NCBI GenBank assembly: GCA_003517945.1
Contig: DOZP01000021.1
Location: 1 to 6,588, forward strand
Length of the DNA stretch: 6,588 nt
Source: Porphyromonadaceae bacterium
GTDB taxonomy: Bacteria > Bacteroidota > Bacteroidia > Bacteroidales > Tannerellaceae
Direction: 5' to 3'
Both the position numbers and the translations under genes were made by a program. The first letter of the stretch is position 1, and every line of letters starts with the position of its first letter. The notes below the pieces were generated by a model. It ran no database searches, had not been told where the DNA came from, and saw nothing but the letters and a program-made list of their open reading frames with translations. This document shows positions 1 to 6,532 of this stretch, one piece after another.

Positions 1-1227
1 GACAGCCGCCGGGTAGACCGCCAGCTTCGCGGTCGTGCCGGACGCCAGGGAGACCCGGGTTCATCCGTATTCTTTGTCTCCCTCGAAGATGACCTGATGC
101 GTCTTTTCGCGACGGAAAAGATTGCCGGGCTAATGGACCGCATGGGCTTCAAGGAGGGCGATGTGCTGGAAGCAGGCATGTTGAGCAAATCCGTAGAGCG
201 CGCCCAGAAAAAAGTGGAAGAAAATAACTTCGGCATCCGTAAGCGCCTGCTTGAATATGACGATGTGATGAACTCACAACGTAACGTGGTCTATACGCGC
301 CGCCGGCACGCCCTGATGGGAGAACGTATCGGACTTGACGTAATGAACACGCTTTATGATGCGTCCGGCACCATCGCCGAACAAAATGAAGACGGTGATT
401 ACGAATCATTCAAAATGGACCTTTTCCGTACGTTTGCTTTGGATAGCCCGGTAACACAGGAAGAATTTAAAGGTATGAAAGTTGAAAAACTGACGGACAG
501 TGTATTCAACGGTGTACTGGAACTTTTCAAACGTCATATGGACCGCATGGCGCAGACCGCCAATCCGGTGATCAAACAGGTATATGAAAACCAGGGCGCC
601 ATGTATGAAAACATTCTGATACCGATCACGGACGGAAAGAAAATGTACAATATCTCATGCAACCTGAAAGAAGCATACGAAACGGAATCGAAAGCCATCG
701 CGAAATCGTTTCAGAAGTCTATTATTCTCCATATGATTGACGAATCATGGAAAGAGCACCTGCGTGAAATGGATGATTTGCGTCACTCCGTTCAGAATGC
801 AAGCTATGAAAACAAAGATCCGTTGCTGATTTACAAGCTGGAGGCATACAATCTGTTCAAGTCGATGGTTGAAAACATGAACCGCAAAACGGTTTCCATA
901 CTGATGCGCGGACAGATACCTGTACGAGAAGAGTCGGAAGAACAGCGGGTACAGGTAAGGCAGGCTGCACCGGAACGCCGTACGGACCTCAGCCGTTACC
1001 GTACGCAGAAAGACGACATTGTACGAGGAGGAGGAAACAGAGGCGGAGGAGGAGACAATGTGTATCCACAGGGACAACGTCCGCCCATCGGCCCCCAACA
1101 ACAACCGAAAGAGCCGGTGCGGGTGGAAAAACGCGTCGGACGCAATGAGCCTTGCCCGTGCGGAAGCGGCAAAAAATATAAAAACTGCCACGGACAAGGG
1201 TTGGAACACACGCATGTACATGCATGA
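1..1227 (+). CDS. secA: Protein translocase ATPase SecA, C-terminal part (5' end outside window)
   Basis: SecA is the ATPase motor that pushes unfolded preproteins through SecYEG. The reading frame is open from base 1, so about 408 residues of a protein of roughly 1,100 in this phylum are present. Residues 10-20 of the fragment ([11 protein letters not shown]) are helicase motif VI of the second nucleotide-binding fold, followed by [12 protein letters not shown]. The helical scaffold and wing regions follow, with [16 protein letters not shown] at about 266-281 and the [18 protein letters not shown] segment. A Gly/Pro/Gln-rich linker (about 333-377) leads to the zinc-binding SEC-C motif [13 protein letters not shown] at 385-397, with Cys385, Cys387, Cys396 and His397 as ligands, which in the family contacts SecB or the ribosome and lipids. 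The tail ends in a short His-containing stretch. The missing N-terminal half (DEAD motor and preprotein cross-linking domain) lies to the left. The fragment is intact and looks functional. The identification is certain. Confidence 0.98.
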   Translation, partial: DSRRVDRQLRGRAGRQGDPGSSVFFVSLEDDLMRLFATEKIAGLMDRMGFKEGDVLEAGMLSKSVERAQKKVEENNFGIRKRLLEYDDVMNSQRNVVYTRRRHALMGERIGLDVMNTLYDASGTIAEQNEDGDYESFKMDLFRTFALDSPVTQEEFKGMKVEKLTDSVFNGVLELFKRHMDRMAQTANPVIKQVYENQGAMYENILIPITDGKKMYNISCNLKEAYETESKAIAKSFQKSIILHMIDESWKEHLREMDDLRHSVQNASYENKDPLLIYKLEAYNLFKSMVENMNRKTVSILMRGQIPVREESEEQRVQVRQAAPERRTDLSRYRTQKDDIVRGGGNRGGGGDNVYPQGQRPPIGPQQQPKEPVRVEKRVGRNEPCPCGSGKKYKNCHGQGLEHTHVHA

Positions 1228-1240
1228 TCAGTAACGAAAA

Positions 1241-1744
1241 ATGAACCTTTCTTTCAGAAAAGCAACCATCAATGATTGTTCCCGGATTCGCGAGCTTGCC
1301 TCGCGGATCTGGGAACCTACTTATGGCTCTATACTATCCAAAGAGCAATTAAGCTATATGTTCGAAATGATGTATTCTGTTGAACATATCGAACGGCAGA
1401 TGACGGAATCAGGACACCACTATTTCATTGTGTATACGGATGACAATCCGGCAGGCTACATTTCTATTGAGAAAAAACCGGATGACACATTTATTTTCCA
1501 AAAAATATACGTATTGCCCGAATTACACGGGAAAGGTCTCGGACGCTACCTGATAGAACAAGGGATTGCTTATATTAAAACCATCCATCCATCGCCTTTT
1601 ACAATGGAACTGTACGTTAACCGTGAAAATCCCGCAATCGGTTTTTACGAACACATAGGCATGAGAAAAATCGCCACACGCGACCATGATATCGGTAACG
1701 GATTTTACATGAACGACTATATAATGGCTATGAGGGTTGAATAA
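1241..1744 (+). CDS. GNAT-family N-acetyltransferase, PaiA-like
   Basis: This 167-residue protein is a complete single-domain GNAT enzyme, transferring an acetyl group from acetyl-CoA to an amine. Motif A is at about 89-106 and contains the pyrophosphate-binding loop HGKGLG (96-101, the Q/RxxGxG signature). Asn127 and FYEHIGM (135-141) are the usual motif B, with the tyrosine that often acts as general acid. The C-terminal DIGNGFYMNDYIMAM (150-164) resembles the PaiA group, some members of which acetylate polyamines; that is the basis for the subgroup name, and the real substrate is unknown. The ATG lies 13 nt after the secA stop with no terminator visible between them, so it is probably expressed from the secA transcript. 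The leader is A-rich (cgaaaa) and lacks a Shine-Dalgarno sequence, as is usual in Bacteroidetes. No signal peptide is present, so it is cytoplasmic. Confidence 0.9.
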   Translation: MNLSFRKATINDCSRIRELASRIWEPTYGSILSKEQLSYMFEMMYSVEHIERQMTESGHHYFIVYTDDNPAGYISIEKKPDDTFIFQKIYVLPELHGKGLGRYLIEQGIAYIKTIHPSPFTMELYVNRENPAIGFYEHIGMRKIATRDHDIGNGFYMNDYIMAMRVE

Positions 1745-1752
1745 TCTTGATT

Positions 1753-2439
1753 TTATTTCTTCATCAAAACCACTTTCTGCGTCCATCCGGAACTCCCCGT
1801 GACAAGAAAGATTCCGGCAGGATACGATGAAGCATCCCGTGTTACGGAATGATAAGCCACTTTCCGGAATCGGTCGACAAGCGAACCGGTTATGGCATAT
1901 ACACAGATATCTTCATCTGTAGCGCTATTCACTATTAAGTTATTGTGCGATATATATGCGTTATGCGATTTTTCAGAACCGTCTACATGATCATTAGCGA
2001 CATCGTTGTTCAACATGGCCTGCAAAGCTCTCGCACTTTGGTCACCGCTCACCAATCCATATCTTCTGTCCATAGTATCAATAATACACAAAACAGGATA
2101 AGGAGGATTACCGCTAAATAAGGCAAAATAATCGGATACTTCCGGAGATGACCAAGGATATACCGTTGCGTCACAAAACCACAAGATATAATGTTCATCC
2201 AATATAGCTTTTACCGATTTTGTCGCCAGATTCCTTTTTACGCCGTCACACCGGGTACAGGAATTACTTCCCCAAAACAAAAAAACCCGTTTATTTTGCG
2301 TTGTCGCGGCCTCAAATGCTTCCTGTTTATCCAGGTAATATGTAAGTCCTTCATAAACAGCCGTATTTTGCGCACACACATTTTTCGACACAACTTGTGC
2401 GATAAAACAAATAAATAGAAAACATAAAACTCTTTTCAT
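1753..2439 (-). CDS. Secreted thioredoxin-like protein with a putative type IX sorting domain
   Basis: The frame is open up to 2562, but I chose the ATG at 2437-2439. It opens with a clean signal peptide (MKRVLCFLFICF..., probable cleavage after Ala23 in VCAQ), and a strong promoter sits between the two candidate starts. The mature protein has a thioredoxin-like fold. KRVFLFWGSNSCTRC (50-64) carries a CxxC motif, Cys61-Thr-Arg-Cys64, after the expected beta strand, and PPYPVLCIID (112-121) supplies the likely cis-proline, Pro115. Extra cysteines occur at 89 and 118. From about 157 the sequence changes to a beta-rich tail with ICVYAITGSLVDRF (178-191), then SSYPAGIFLVTG and TQKVVLMKK. That pattern matches the Por/type IX C-terminal sorting domain (xVYxxxGxxV ... 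LPxGxYxV ... xxKxxxK). Inference: an exported thiol-disulfide or thioredoxin-like protein delivered to the cell surface or outside. The substrate is unknown. The gene lies downstream of, and is separately transcribed from, the basic-tail gene. Confidence 0.8.
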   Translation of the reverse strand: MKRVLCFLFICFIAQVVSKNVCAQNTAVYEGLTYYLDKQEAFEAATTQNKRVFLFWGSNSCTRCDGVKRNLATKSVKAILDEHYILWFCDATVYPWSSPEVSDYFALFSGNPPYPVLCIIDTMDRRYGLVSGDQSARALQAMLNNDVANDHVDGSEKSHNAYISHNNLIVNSATDEDICVYAITGSLVDRFRKVAYHSVTRDASSYPAGIFLVTGSSGWTQKVVLMKK

Positions 2440-2491
2440 ATCAAAAAATTTTTTTATTCTTACTCCGGACACTATCACCCGTAATCGTCCG

Positions 2492-2521
2492 CAAAGATAA
2501 GTTATTTTCACGACAAAACAA
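2492..2521 (-). promoter_or_regulatory. Bacteroidetes-type promoter for the thioredoxin-like gene
   Basis: Read on the minus strand, TATCTTTG at 2499-2492 is an exact match to the Bacteroidetes -7 consensus TAnnTTTG. TTG at 2521-2519 lies 19 bases upstream, as expected for the -33 element. Transcription would start near 2485 and leave a leader of about 45 nt before the ATG at 2439. This site decides the start choice, because the longer reading frame beginning at 2562 would start upstream of its own promoter. Confidence 0.7.
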
Positions 2522-2563
2522 TAACTATTTTTAAACTTTTGTTTCACATGTATATTTATCATT

Positions 2564-2591
2564 AAAAAAGGCGCCCTTCCAAGACGCCCTT
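2564..2591 (-). terminator. Probable intrinsic terminator after the basic-tail gene
   Basis: On the minus strand, beginning 25 nt after the stop codon at 2617, AAGGGCGTCTT pairs with GGGCGCCTT. The stem is GC-rich with one bulged G and one or two G-T pairs, the loop is short, and six T residues follow immediately. The imperfect stem leaves some doubt, but position and T-run fit a Rho-independent terminator that isolates the downstream thioredoxin-like gene. Confidence 0.55.
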
Positions 2592-2616
2592 GTAAAGATT
2601 TCTTTTCTTTTCATTA

Positions 2617-3474
2617 TTACCTCGCCGGTCTGCCTCTCTCCGAACGGTCCGGTTTCTTTGCACTTTCAGACCGGGAAGATTTAGTTCCACTGCTACGGGT
2701 AGCGCTTCTTTCGGAAGAACTCCGGCTGTTTACCGCTGCATTATTATCTGTGGAAGGATTGCTGCGACGTACATTGGCGCTGCTACGGCTACTACTGCTA
2801 TTGCGTGGGGCAGTCGCCGGATTCTTCTGATTATCATTTCCGGTACTCCGGCTGCTCACTCTTGCACTGCTACGGGCAGACGCATCATTCCGTTTATTTA
2901 CGGCTTCCTTCCGCTTATTATCAGCCGGCCTGTTCATATTGCCTGATGAACGATTATCACTACTGATACGTCCGTTACGTGTATTTTTTGAATATTCATA
3001 ACTGTGGGGACGTCCGTTGTTTTTCGGCATGTGACGCGGCTCAACCCATCCGTGAAAATTAGTTCTTGCGCGATGATAACGGGATTCCTTCATATAAAAT
3101 ATCGGAACCTGCGCATAATTACGGCAATACCTATTGTAGATTCTTCGGTGCCTGTTATTATATTTCCAGGGATAAAGATCTCCGTTAAGAACTACTTTAT
3201 AAAGAGAGTAAAAATCGTAATGGCTATACATTACCGGAAGAAACAAAGCGGACATCCAACGCCCCCTGTGATGATAATAAAATAACTGATGAACGATATC
3301 ATAGTAGACATTTATTTCCGGAATGTAATAGAACTCAGCATAATCATATCCGGAAGGTCCCCAAGCCGGTTGAATATTTATATTGACACTCACATGAACC
3401 TGAGCTTTCGCACTGTTGACATTGACCATTCCAATCATCAACCCTAAACCTAAGATAAGCATTAACTTTTTCAT
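2617..3474 (-). CDS. Secreted hypothetical protein with basic Ser/Arg/Asn-rich tail
   Basis: A 285-residue protein whose function I do not recognise. It starts with a good Sec signal peptide (MKKLMLILGLGLMIGM..., probable cleavage after AKA at residue 24). A Tyr/Trp/His-rich globular part of about 120 residues follows: VSVNINIQPAWGP, then YYIPEINVYYDI, FYYHHRGRW (66-73), a YDFYSLYKVVLNG segment and YPWKYNN. This arrangement resembles small conserved periplasmic or outer-membrane-associated hypothetical proteins common in Bacteroidetes; that is recalled family resemblance, not a database hit. From about residue 150 to the end the protein is low-complexity, dominated by Ser, Arg, Asn and Lys with almost no hydrophobic residues, strongly basic and presumably disordered. 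The stop is followed by a probable terminator. Upstream, 115 nt separate it from the broken peptidase gene, and I see no convincing promoter there. It could bind an anionic polymer such as nucleic acid, LPS or capsule, but that is speculation. Confidence 0.8.
   Translation of the reverse strand: MKKLMLILGLGLMIGMVNVNSAKAQVHVSVNINIQPAWGPSGYDYAEFYYIPEINVYYDIVHQLFYYHHRGRWMSALFLPVMYSHYDFYSLYKVVLNGDLYPWKYNNRHRRIYNRYCRNYAQVPIFYMKESRYHRARTNFHGWVEPRHMPKNNGRPHSYEYSKNTRNGRISSDNRSSGNMNRPADNKRKEAVNKRNDASARSSARVSSRSTGNDNQKNPATAPRNSSSSRSSANVRRSNPSTDNNAAVNSRSSSERSATRSSGTKSSRSESAKKPDRSERGRPAR
2690..2875 (-). repeat. Periodic Arg-Ser-Ser repeat within the basic tail
   Basis: The 9-mer CTGCTACGG (plus strand) occurs at 2690, 2780 and 2867, always in the same coding phase. 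It encodes Arg-Ser-Ser beginning at residues 260, 230 and 201. The spacing is 30 and 29 codons, and the residues between are similar in composition (Asn, Pro, Thr, Ser), so the tail may have grown by duplication of units of about 30 residues. Confidence 0.45.
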
Positions 3475-3589
3475 AGCCGCAAAATTTAAAGTGTTAATAA
3501 TAGGGTTTCATCCTCTCATTTGTGAAATTTGACCGAAAAAAAAACAGAAGGTTTAATAAGCAAAACAGATTAATACTCATCCTCTCAAT

Positions 3590-4027
3590 TTATTCGCGTT
3601 TTGCTATTTCCAATGCCTTTTCCAAATATTCATCCCTCCCTTCCCTGATTGCTTGAATAGTCTTGTTTACAGGGTGGTCGGGTTGAAATCCTTTTATATA
3701 AAGTTGACTGCCATCATGTTTTAATACTTTCATTCCTGTAAACCAAGCATTGTATCCGCAAGGTAAGTTTATTGTATTGATATTACCATTACAACCTGCT
3801 GTTGGCTCTCCAACGGTTGTAGCCAGATTATAATGGTCAATAATACCCATCATCGTTTCGCCGGAACTTACAACAGAAGGCACATTGATAATGATAGCTT
3901 TAGATTTGAACAATGGCTGTTTGGGTTGAACATCCCAATTGGATTTATCGAATTCTACATCTTTTCGGTCGGGATAAATAGTTTGCGGAATATTCCACCA
4001 TGTAGAAGATACCGGCTCTTCAATCAA
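3590..4027 (-). CDS. S41 peptidase, C-terminal catalytic fragment (out of frame)
   Basis: This frame carries the end of the S41 core. SVVSSGETMMG contains the nucleophile: by comparison with CtpB Ser309 and its downstream Glu, the first Ser of SSGE is expected to be catalytic (residue 655 of the joined protein). VGEPTAGCNGNIN follows; the position that holds the catalytic Lys in CtpA/Prc enzymes is Cys here, which fits the S41B (tricorn/IRBP-like) branch, where Lys is not used. GFQPDHPV and a final helix (EYLEKALEIAK) close the domain. The frame opens only at a TTG (4027) with no leader or promoter, so independent translation is unlikely. It is best read as the displaced half of the upstream gene. 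Confidence 0.82.
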   Translation of the reverse strand: MIEEPVSSTWWNIPQTIYPDRKDVEFDKSNWDVQPKQPLFKSKAIIINVPSVVSSGETMMGIIDHYNLATTVGEPTAGCNGNINTINLPCGYNAWFTGMKVLKHDGSQLYIKGFQPDHPVNKTIQAIREGRDEYLEKALEIAKRE

Positions 4028-5831
4028 GTAAGGCAGAATATGAAAAAAGTCTTAACCTGCTTCCTCCTCTTTGGTCGTAAATCACTGCTTTTGCATTTGC
4101 TAATACATCAATTTTTTCGTCAAAATCATTTTCTGTACAATTAGCCATGTTGATGTAAAATATTCCGGGTTCAATCTCAACAATCGTATCTAATCCGTAT
4201 TTACGAACATCAAGAGAGTTGAAAAATATATTTCCACGATTTGAATTTGGAACTGTGACATTTTGTTCCCTGCCATCCCGCTCAATCACAAGGTCCGTCT
4301 CGCCCCGATCAAATTTACTACCCAGAATATTCAAGGTCCTGTGTCTTCGTAATTGTGGCGATCCTGATATAATTTTCTCTTTTTCGTCCAATGCTGTCAT
4401 GACCGATTTACCGTCCATTTTCTTAATAATATCACCTCTTTTCAACAATGTGTCACCTGAGGCGGTAATGACAATTTTATTTTCGATGAATTCGGCTTGT
4501 ATTGGTAAAGAATACATTGGTTCACTGTAAACTACTCCATGTCCGTCATCAATTTTGGAAAACATTTGACTCAATGTTACAAAGAAGTCTTTCTTTCGCG
4601 TATTTTCAAGCGTACTTTTCAATGTTTCACCCAACACTTTATTCCAATCCGCATCAATTACATCGAAATACGGAAAAAAGTGTTGCAATACATTCCATGC
4701 AATCACTACACTCGCCATATTCGCTTGCGGATCGAATTCGTTTCCATATTTGATATTACCAATCTCAGTTTTCAGGCGGGCCAATAACGACATTTCTGTT
4801 TGGGGACAAGTAACAGTATCATTTGTCAGTAATACTAATGGAACTACACAAGTCAAACCTCTGCCGATTGGCTCATTGATAACTTCTCCGAACTGAGGTA
4901 TTCGATCAAACATTTTTCCTGTAAAATTAAAAGTTAGTTCGATACCGTATTTTCCGGAATAAGGATCTTCGTCAGTTACTTCAAACGTGCAATATTTCAT
5001 ATTCATCATTTTCCAATCGTCGACTCGACCTTCGTCAATCCTGCCACTTTCAAATCCCATATTTACCGTATCTGCAGATTCCCATTTACCTCCATTATTT
5101 ACAAGAAAATCAAAATCATCCGCCCAAACTTCACTATTATCTGTGATCCACAATCCATAGGCTACCGTAACGGCATTCTCCGGTATTGTTACTGTAAGTT
5201 CGTATTTTTTCCAATCTTGAGATTCTATGAGAACATCATGTATCTTATTATCATTTTGAAGAATATATTGAACAAACAACTTTGCACCTTCTTTGTTTTG
5301 GCTATGGCTTTTGGCAAAGGCGGAAAGTTTAACTTTTTTTCCCTGTAAAGTTGAGTTCATCAAAACCTTGCACATAACTGCGGCATCGCTATTTATATTT
5401 AGCCTACTTCTATTGGTTCTTACGCTTGCGTAGATGTTAAAGCGCTCATCATTCAAATAAACTCCATAATGCTGCCAAGCTACCAACTTCGCATCAGGAT
5501 CGGGGGATAAGAGAAAATCTGAATTGAATACTTCAGGTTTTCTTGTTTCATAAATCTGTAACCCTTGCACTACGGGCGAGAAAAGTTGATATAGCGTATC
5601 ACGAAGTTCTTCACTTGATTTGATGTTTTCAACTTTTTGAACGCCAAGTACAGCAAACTTGTTCCAATCTATTTCCTGCGCTTCATCACTTGGATGAAAC
5701 CATCGGGTATAGCCATAGAGTCGGGCAAAAGTTTCAATATTTTGTACTTTTCGACTCGTCTCGCTTTGACAAGCGACAATCAAACCTAAAAAAACGGTCA
5801 GAACTACACTGATTTTAAAAAATGTTCCCAT
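4020..5831 (-). CDS. S41 peptidase, N-terminal fragment (603 residues)
   Basis: This is the part translated as the sequence stands. It opens with a lipoprotein signal peptide whose lipobox is IVAC (Cys21), so the protein should be lipid-anchored and exported. Residues about 36-95 form a helical segment with WFHPSDEAQEIDWNKF. About 105-300 looks like one or two beta-sandwich, carbohydrate-binding-like modules (WADDFDFLVNNGGKW at 236-250, then YSGKYGIELTFNF). A second helical segment at 377-435 ends in DDGHG (428-432), typical of S41B N-terminal domains, with His431 the candidate catalytic His. A PDZ-like region (about 442-528) contains RGDIIKKMDGKSV. The protease core begins at about 550 (IEPGIFYINM, AVIYDQRGG), after which 13 frameshifted residues (ending LRLFSYSALLD) precede the stop. 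The assigned ATG directly precedes the signal peptide. Confidence 0.85.
   Translation of the reverse strand: MGTFFKISVVLTVFLGLIVACQSETSRKVQNIETFARLYGYTRWFHPSDEAQEIDWNKFAVLGVQKVENIKSSEELRDTLYQLFSPVVQGLQIYETRKPEVFNSDFLLSPDPDAKLVAWQHYGVYLNDERFNIYASVRTNRSRLNINSDAAVMCKVLMNSTLQGKKVKLSAFAKSHSQNKEGAKLFVQYILQNDNKIHDVLIESQDWKKYELTVTIPENAVTVAYGLWITDNSEVWADDFDFLVNNGGKWESADTVNMGFESGRIDEGRVDDWKMMNMKYCTFEVTDEDPYSGKYGIELTFNFTGKMFDRIPQFGEVINEPIGRGLTCVVPLVLLTNDTVTCPQTEMSLLARLKTEIGNIKYGNEFDPQANMASVVIAWNVLQHFFPYFDVIDADWNKVLGETLKSTLENTRKKDFFVTLSQMFSKIDDGHGVVYSEPMYSLPIQAEFIENKIVITASGDTLLKRGDIIKKMDGKSVMTALDEKEKIISGSPQLRRHRTLNILGSKFDRGETDLVIERDGREQNVTVPNSNRGNIFFNSLDVRKYGLDTIVEIEPGIFYINMANCTENDFDEKIDVLANAKAVIYDQRGGSRLRLFSYSALLD
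4022..4053 (-). other. Frameshift site in the S41 gene
   Basis: The upstream frame ends with TGA at 4022-4020, and the downstream frame is closed further upstream by TAA at 4054-4052, so the lesion lies between them. On the minus strand the sequence reads aggttaagacttttttcat. Dropping one A of the AA pair (4053-4052) gives Arg-Leu-Asp-Phe-Phe-His and restores the core. Loss of one T from the adjacent T6 run would also restore frame. The simplest event is a single-base insertion. Confidence 0.8.
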
Positions 5832-5864
5832 ACTTTATTTTTGTATTGTGTTTACCGATTTCAT

Positions 5865-6479
5865 TCAACGCATTGCGACATTCTCCTTTTCTAACTCCAA
5901 CAGTTTCTTTTTCCTCCATATGCCTCCGCCATAACCTGTAAGAGAACCGTCAGCACCTATCACTCTGTGACAAGGCAGAATAATGGATATTTTATTCTTT
6001 CCGTTGGCATTGGCAACCGCTCTTACGGAAGAGGGTTTACCTATGAGCCCGGCCTGTTTTCCATAAGTTGTCGTGCAACCATACGGTATCTGCAACAAAC
6101 TAAGCCACACCGTTTTTTGAAATTCCGTACCGACTAATTCCAACGGAATGTCGAAATTTTTGCGTTCCCCTCTGAAATATTCGCCTAATTGCTTCTCAAG
6201 CATATCAAAATACGGGTTACCGCTCTGTACAAGCGGCGCTTTAAACTCCTCGACCAATTGCCTGAGTTCCAAATCTATCAATTTGTAGTCTGCAAACTCA
6301 AACATACAGATTCCTTTGTCGGTTGCAGCGGCAACCATCAATCCCAAATCGGTTTCAAGATAAGCAATATTGACAATACGCTTGTTTTCATTTTTCTGAG
6401 GAGAAGTTTCCATGACATTTTCAAACATAGAAGGTTCCTTTTCAGGGAGCGCTTTATTAATATCTCTTTCTGTTTTCAT
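5865..6479 (-). CDS. Methylated-DNA--protein-cysteine methyltransferase (Ogt/Ada-C type)
   Basis: A 204-residue suicide DNA repair protein that transfers the alkyl group from O6-alkylguanine (and O4-alkylthymine) to its own cysteine. The active-site motif PCHRVIG is at 169-175, with acceptor Cys170, His171 and, 27 residues on, Glu197, matching the Cys145/His146/Glu172 spacing of human MGMT. The DNA-binding helix-turn-helix region runs from about GTEFQKTVW (118) through IPYGCTTTYG, and SVRAVANANGKN (151-162) carries the arginine finger (Arg153) and the conserved Asn158. GSLTGYGGGIWRK (178-190) is the usual substrate loop. Residues 36-110 form the ribonuclease-H-like N-terminal domain, preceded by an unusual charged, polar extension of about 33 residues. 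There is no AraC or Ada zinc domain, so it is not full-length Ada. The ATG at 6479 fits the family better than the upstream TTG at 6569. No clear promoter is visible, and it may be co-transcribed with the gene ending at 6533 and with the S41 gene. Confidence 0.93.
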   Translation of the reverse strand: MKTERDINKALPEKEPSMFENVMETSPQKNENKRIVNIAYLETDLGLMVAAATDKGICMFEFADYKLIDLELRQLVEEFKAPLVQSGNPYFDMLEKQLGEYFRGERKNFDIPLELVGTEFQKTVWLSLLQIPYGCTTTYGKQAGLIGKPSSVRAVANANGKNKISIILPCHRVIGADGSLTGYGGGIWRKKKLLELEKENVAMR

Positions 6480-6532
6480 CTTATTTTTCCGGAATAAATA
6501 ATCATTGAATAGCGATAGAAAAAATAATTGTC

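Larger units (their letters stand above)
3590..5831 (-). pseudogene. S41-family peptidase lipoprotein, split by a one-base frameshift
   Basis: Two overlapping reading frames together encode one S41 (tail-specific/tricorn-like) peptidase of about 746 residues. The first frame runs 5831-4020 and ends shortly after YDQRGG, in the middle of the protease core; the second resumes as PYLIEEP and runs to 3590. Removing one base near 4052-4053 joins them as YDQRGGSRLDFFHILPYLIEEP, an uninterrupted S41 core. Family knowledge: S41B enzymes need the Ser of SSGE, here in the second frame, and a His-containing DDGHG motif, here in the first, so neither fragment should be active alone. The gene lies 33 nt behind the methyltransferase stop and is probably read on the same transcript. 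The rest of both frames is free of further damage, which suggests a recent mutation, a phase-variable or strain-specific loss, or a sequencing error. Confidence 0.88.

Noticed and set aside
745..1234. Open frames on the minus strand and in the +2 frame over the end of secA
   Set aside because: They are shadows of the well-conserved secA coding sequence, with low-complexity translations and no initiation signals.
1787..1817. Inverted repeat CCGGAA ... TTCCGG near the convergent gene ends
   Set aside because: The stem is only 6 bp with a loop of about 19 bases and no T-run on either side, and it lies in the coding sequence of the sorting tail.
2440..2562. Extension of the thioredoxin-like gene to the start at 2562
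   Set aside because: It would precede the promoter at 2492-2521, place about 41 charged residues before a clean signal peptide, and begin next to the terminator of the previous gene.
3475..3490. Near-match to the -7 promoter box (TAAATTTTG) just before the basic-tail gene
   Set aside because: It has one base too many for TAnnTTTG, lacks a TTG at the right distance, and would start transcription at or inside the start codon.
3536..3566. T9 run on the minus strand after the S41 gene as a terminator
   Set aside because: No stable hairpin precedes the run; only a four-base stem can be drawn.
4020..4056. Programmed -1 ribosomal frameshift in the S41 gene
   Set aside because: The shift needed is +1 (or -2), there is no X XXY YYZ heptamer in frame, and S41 enzymes of this type are normally encoded in one frame.
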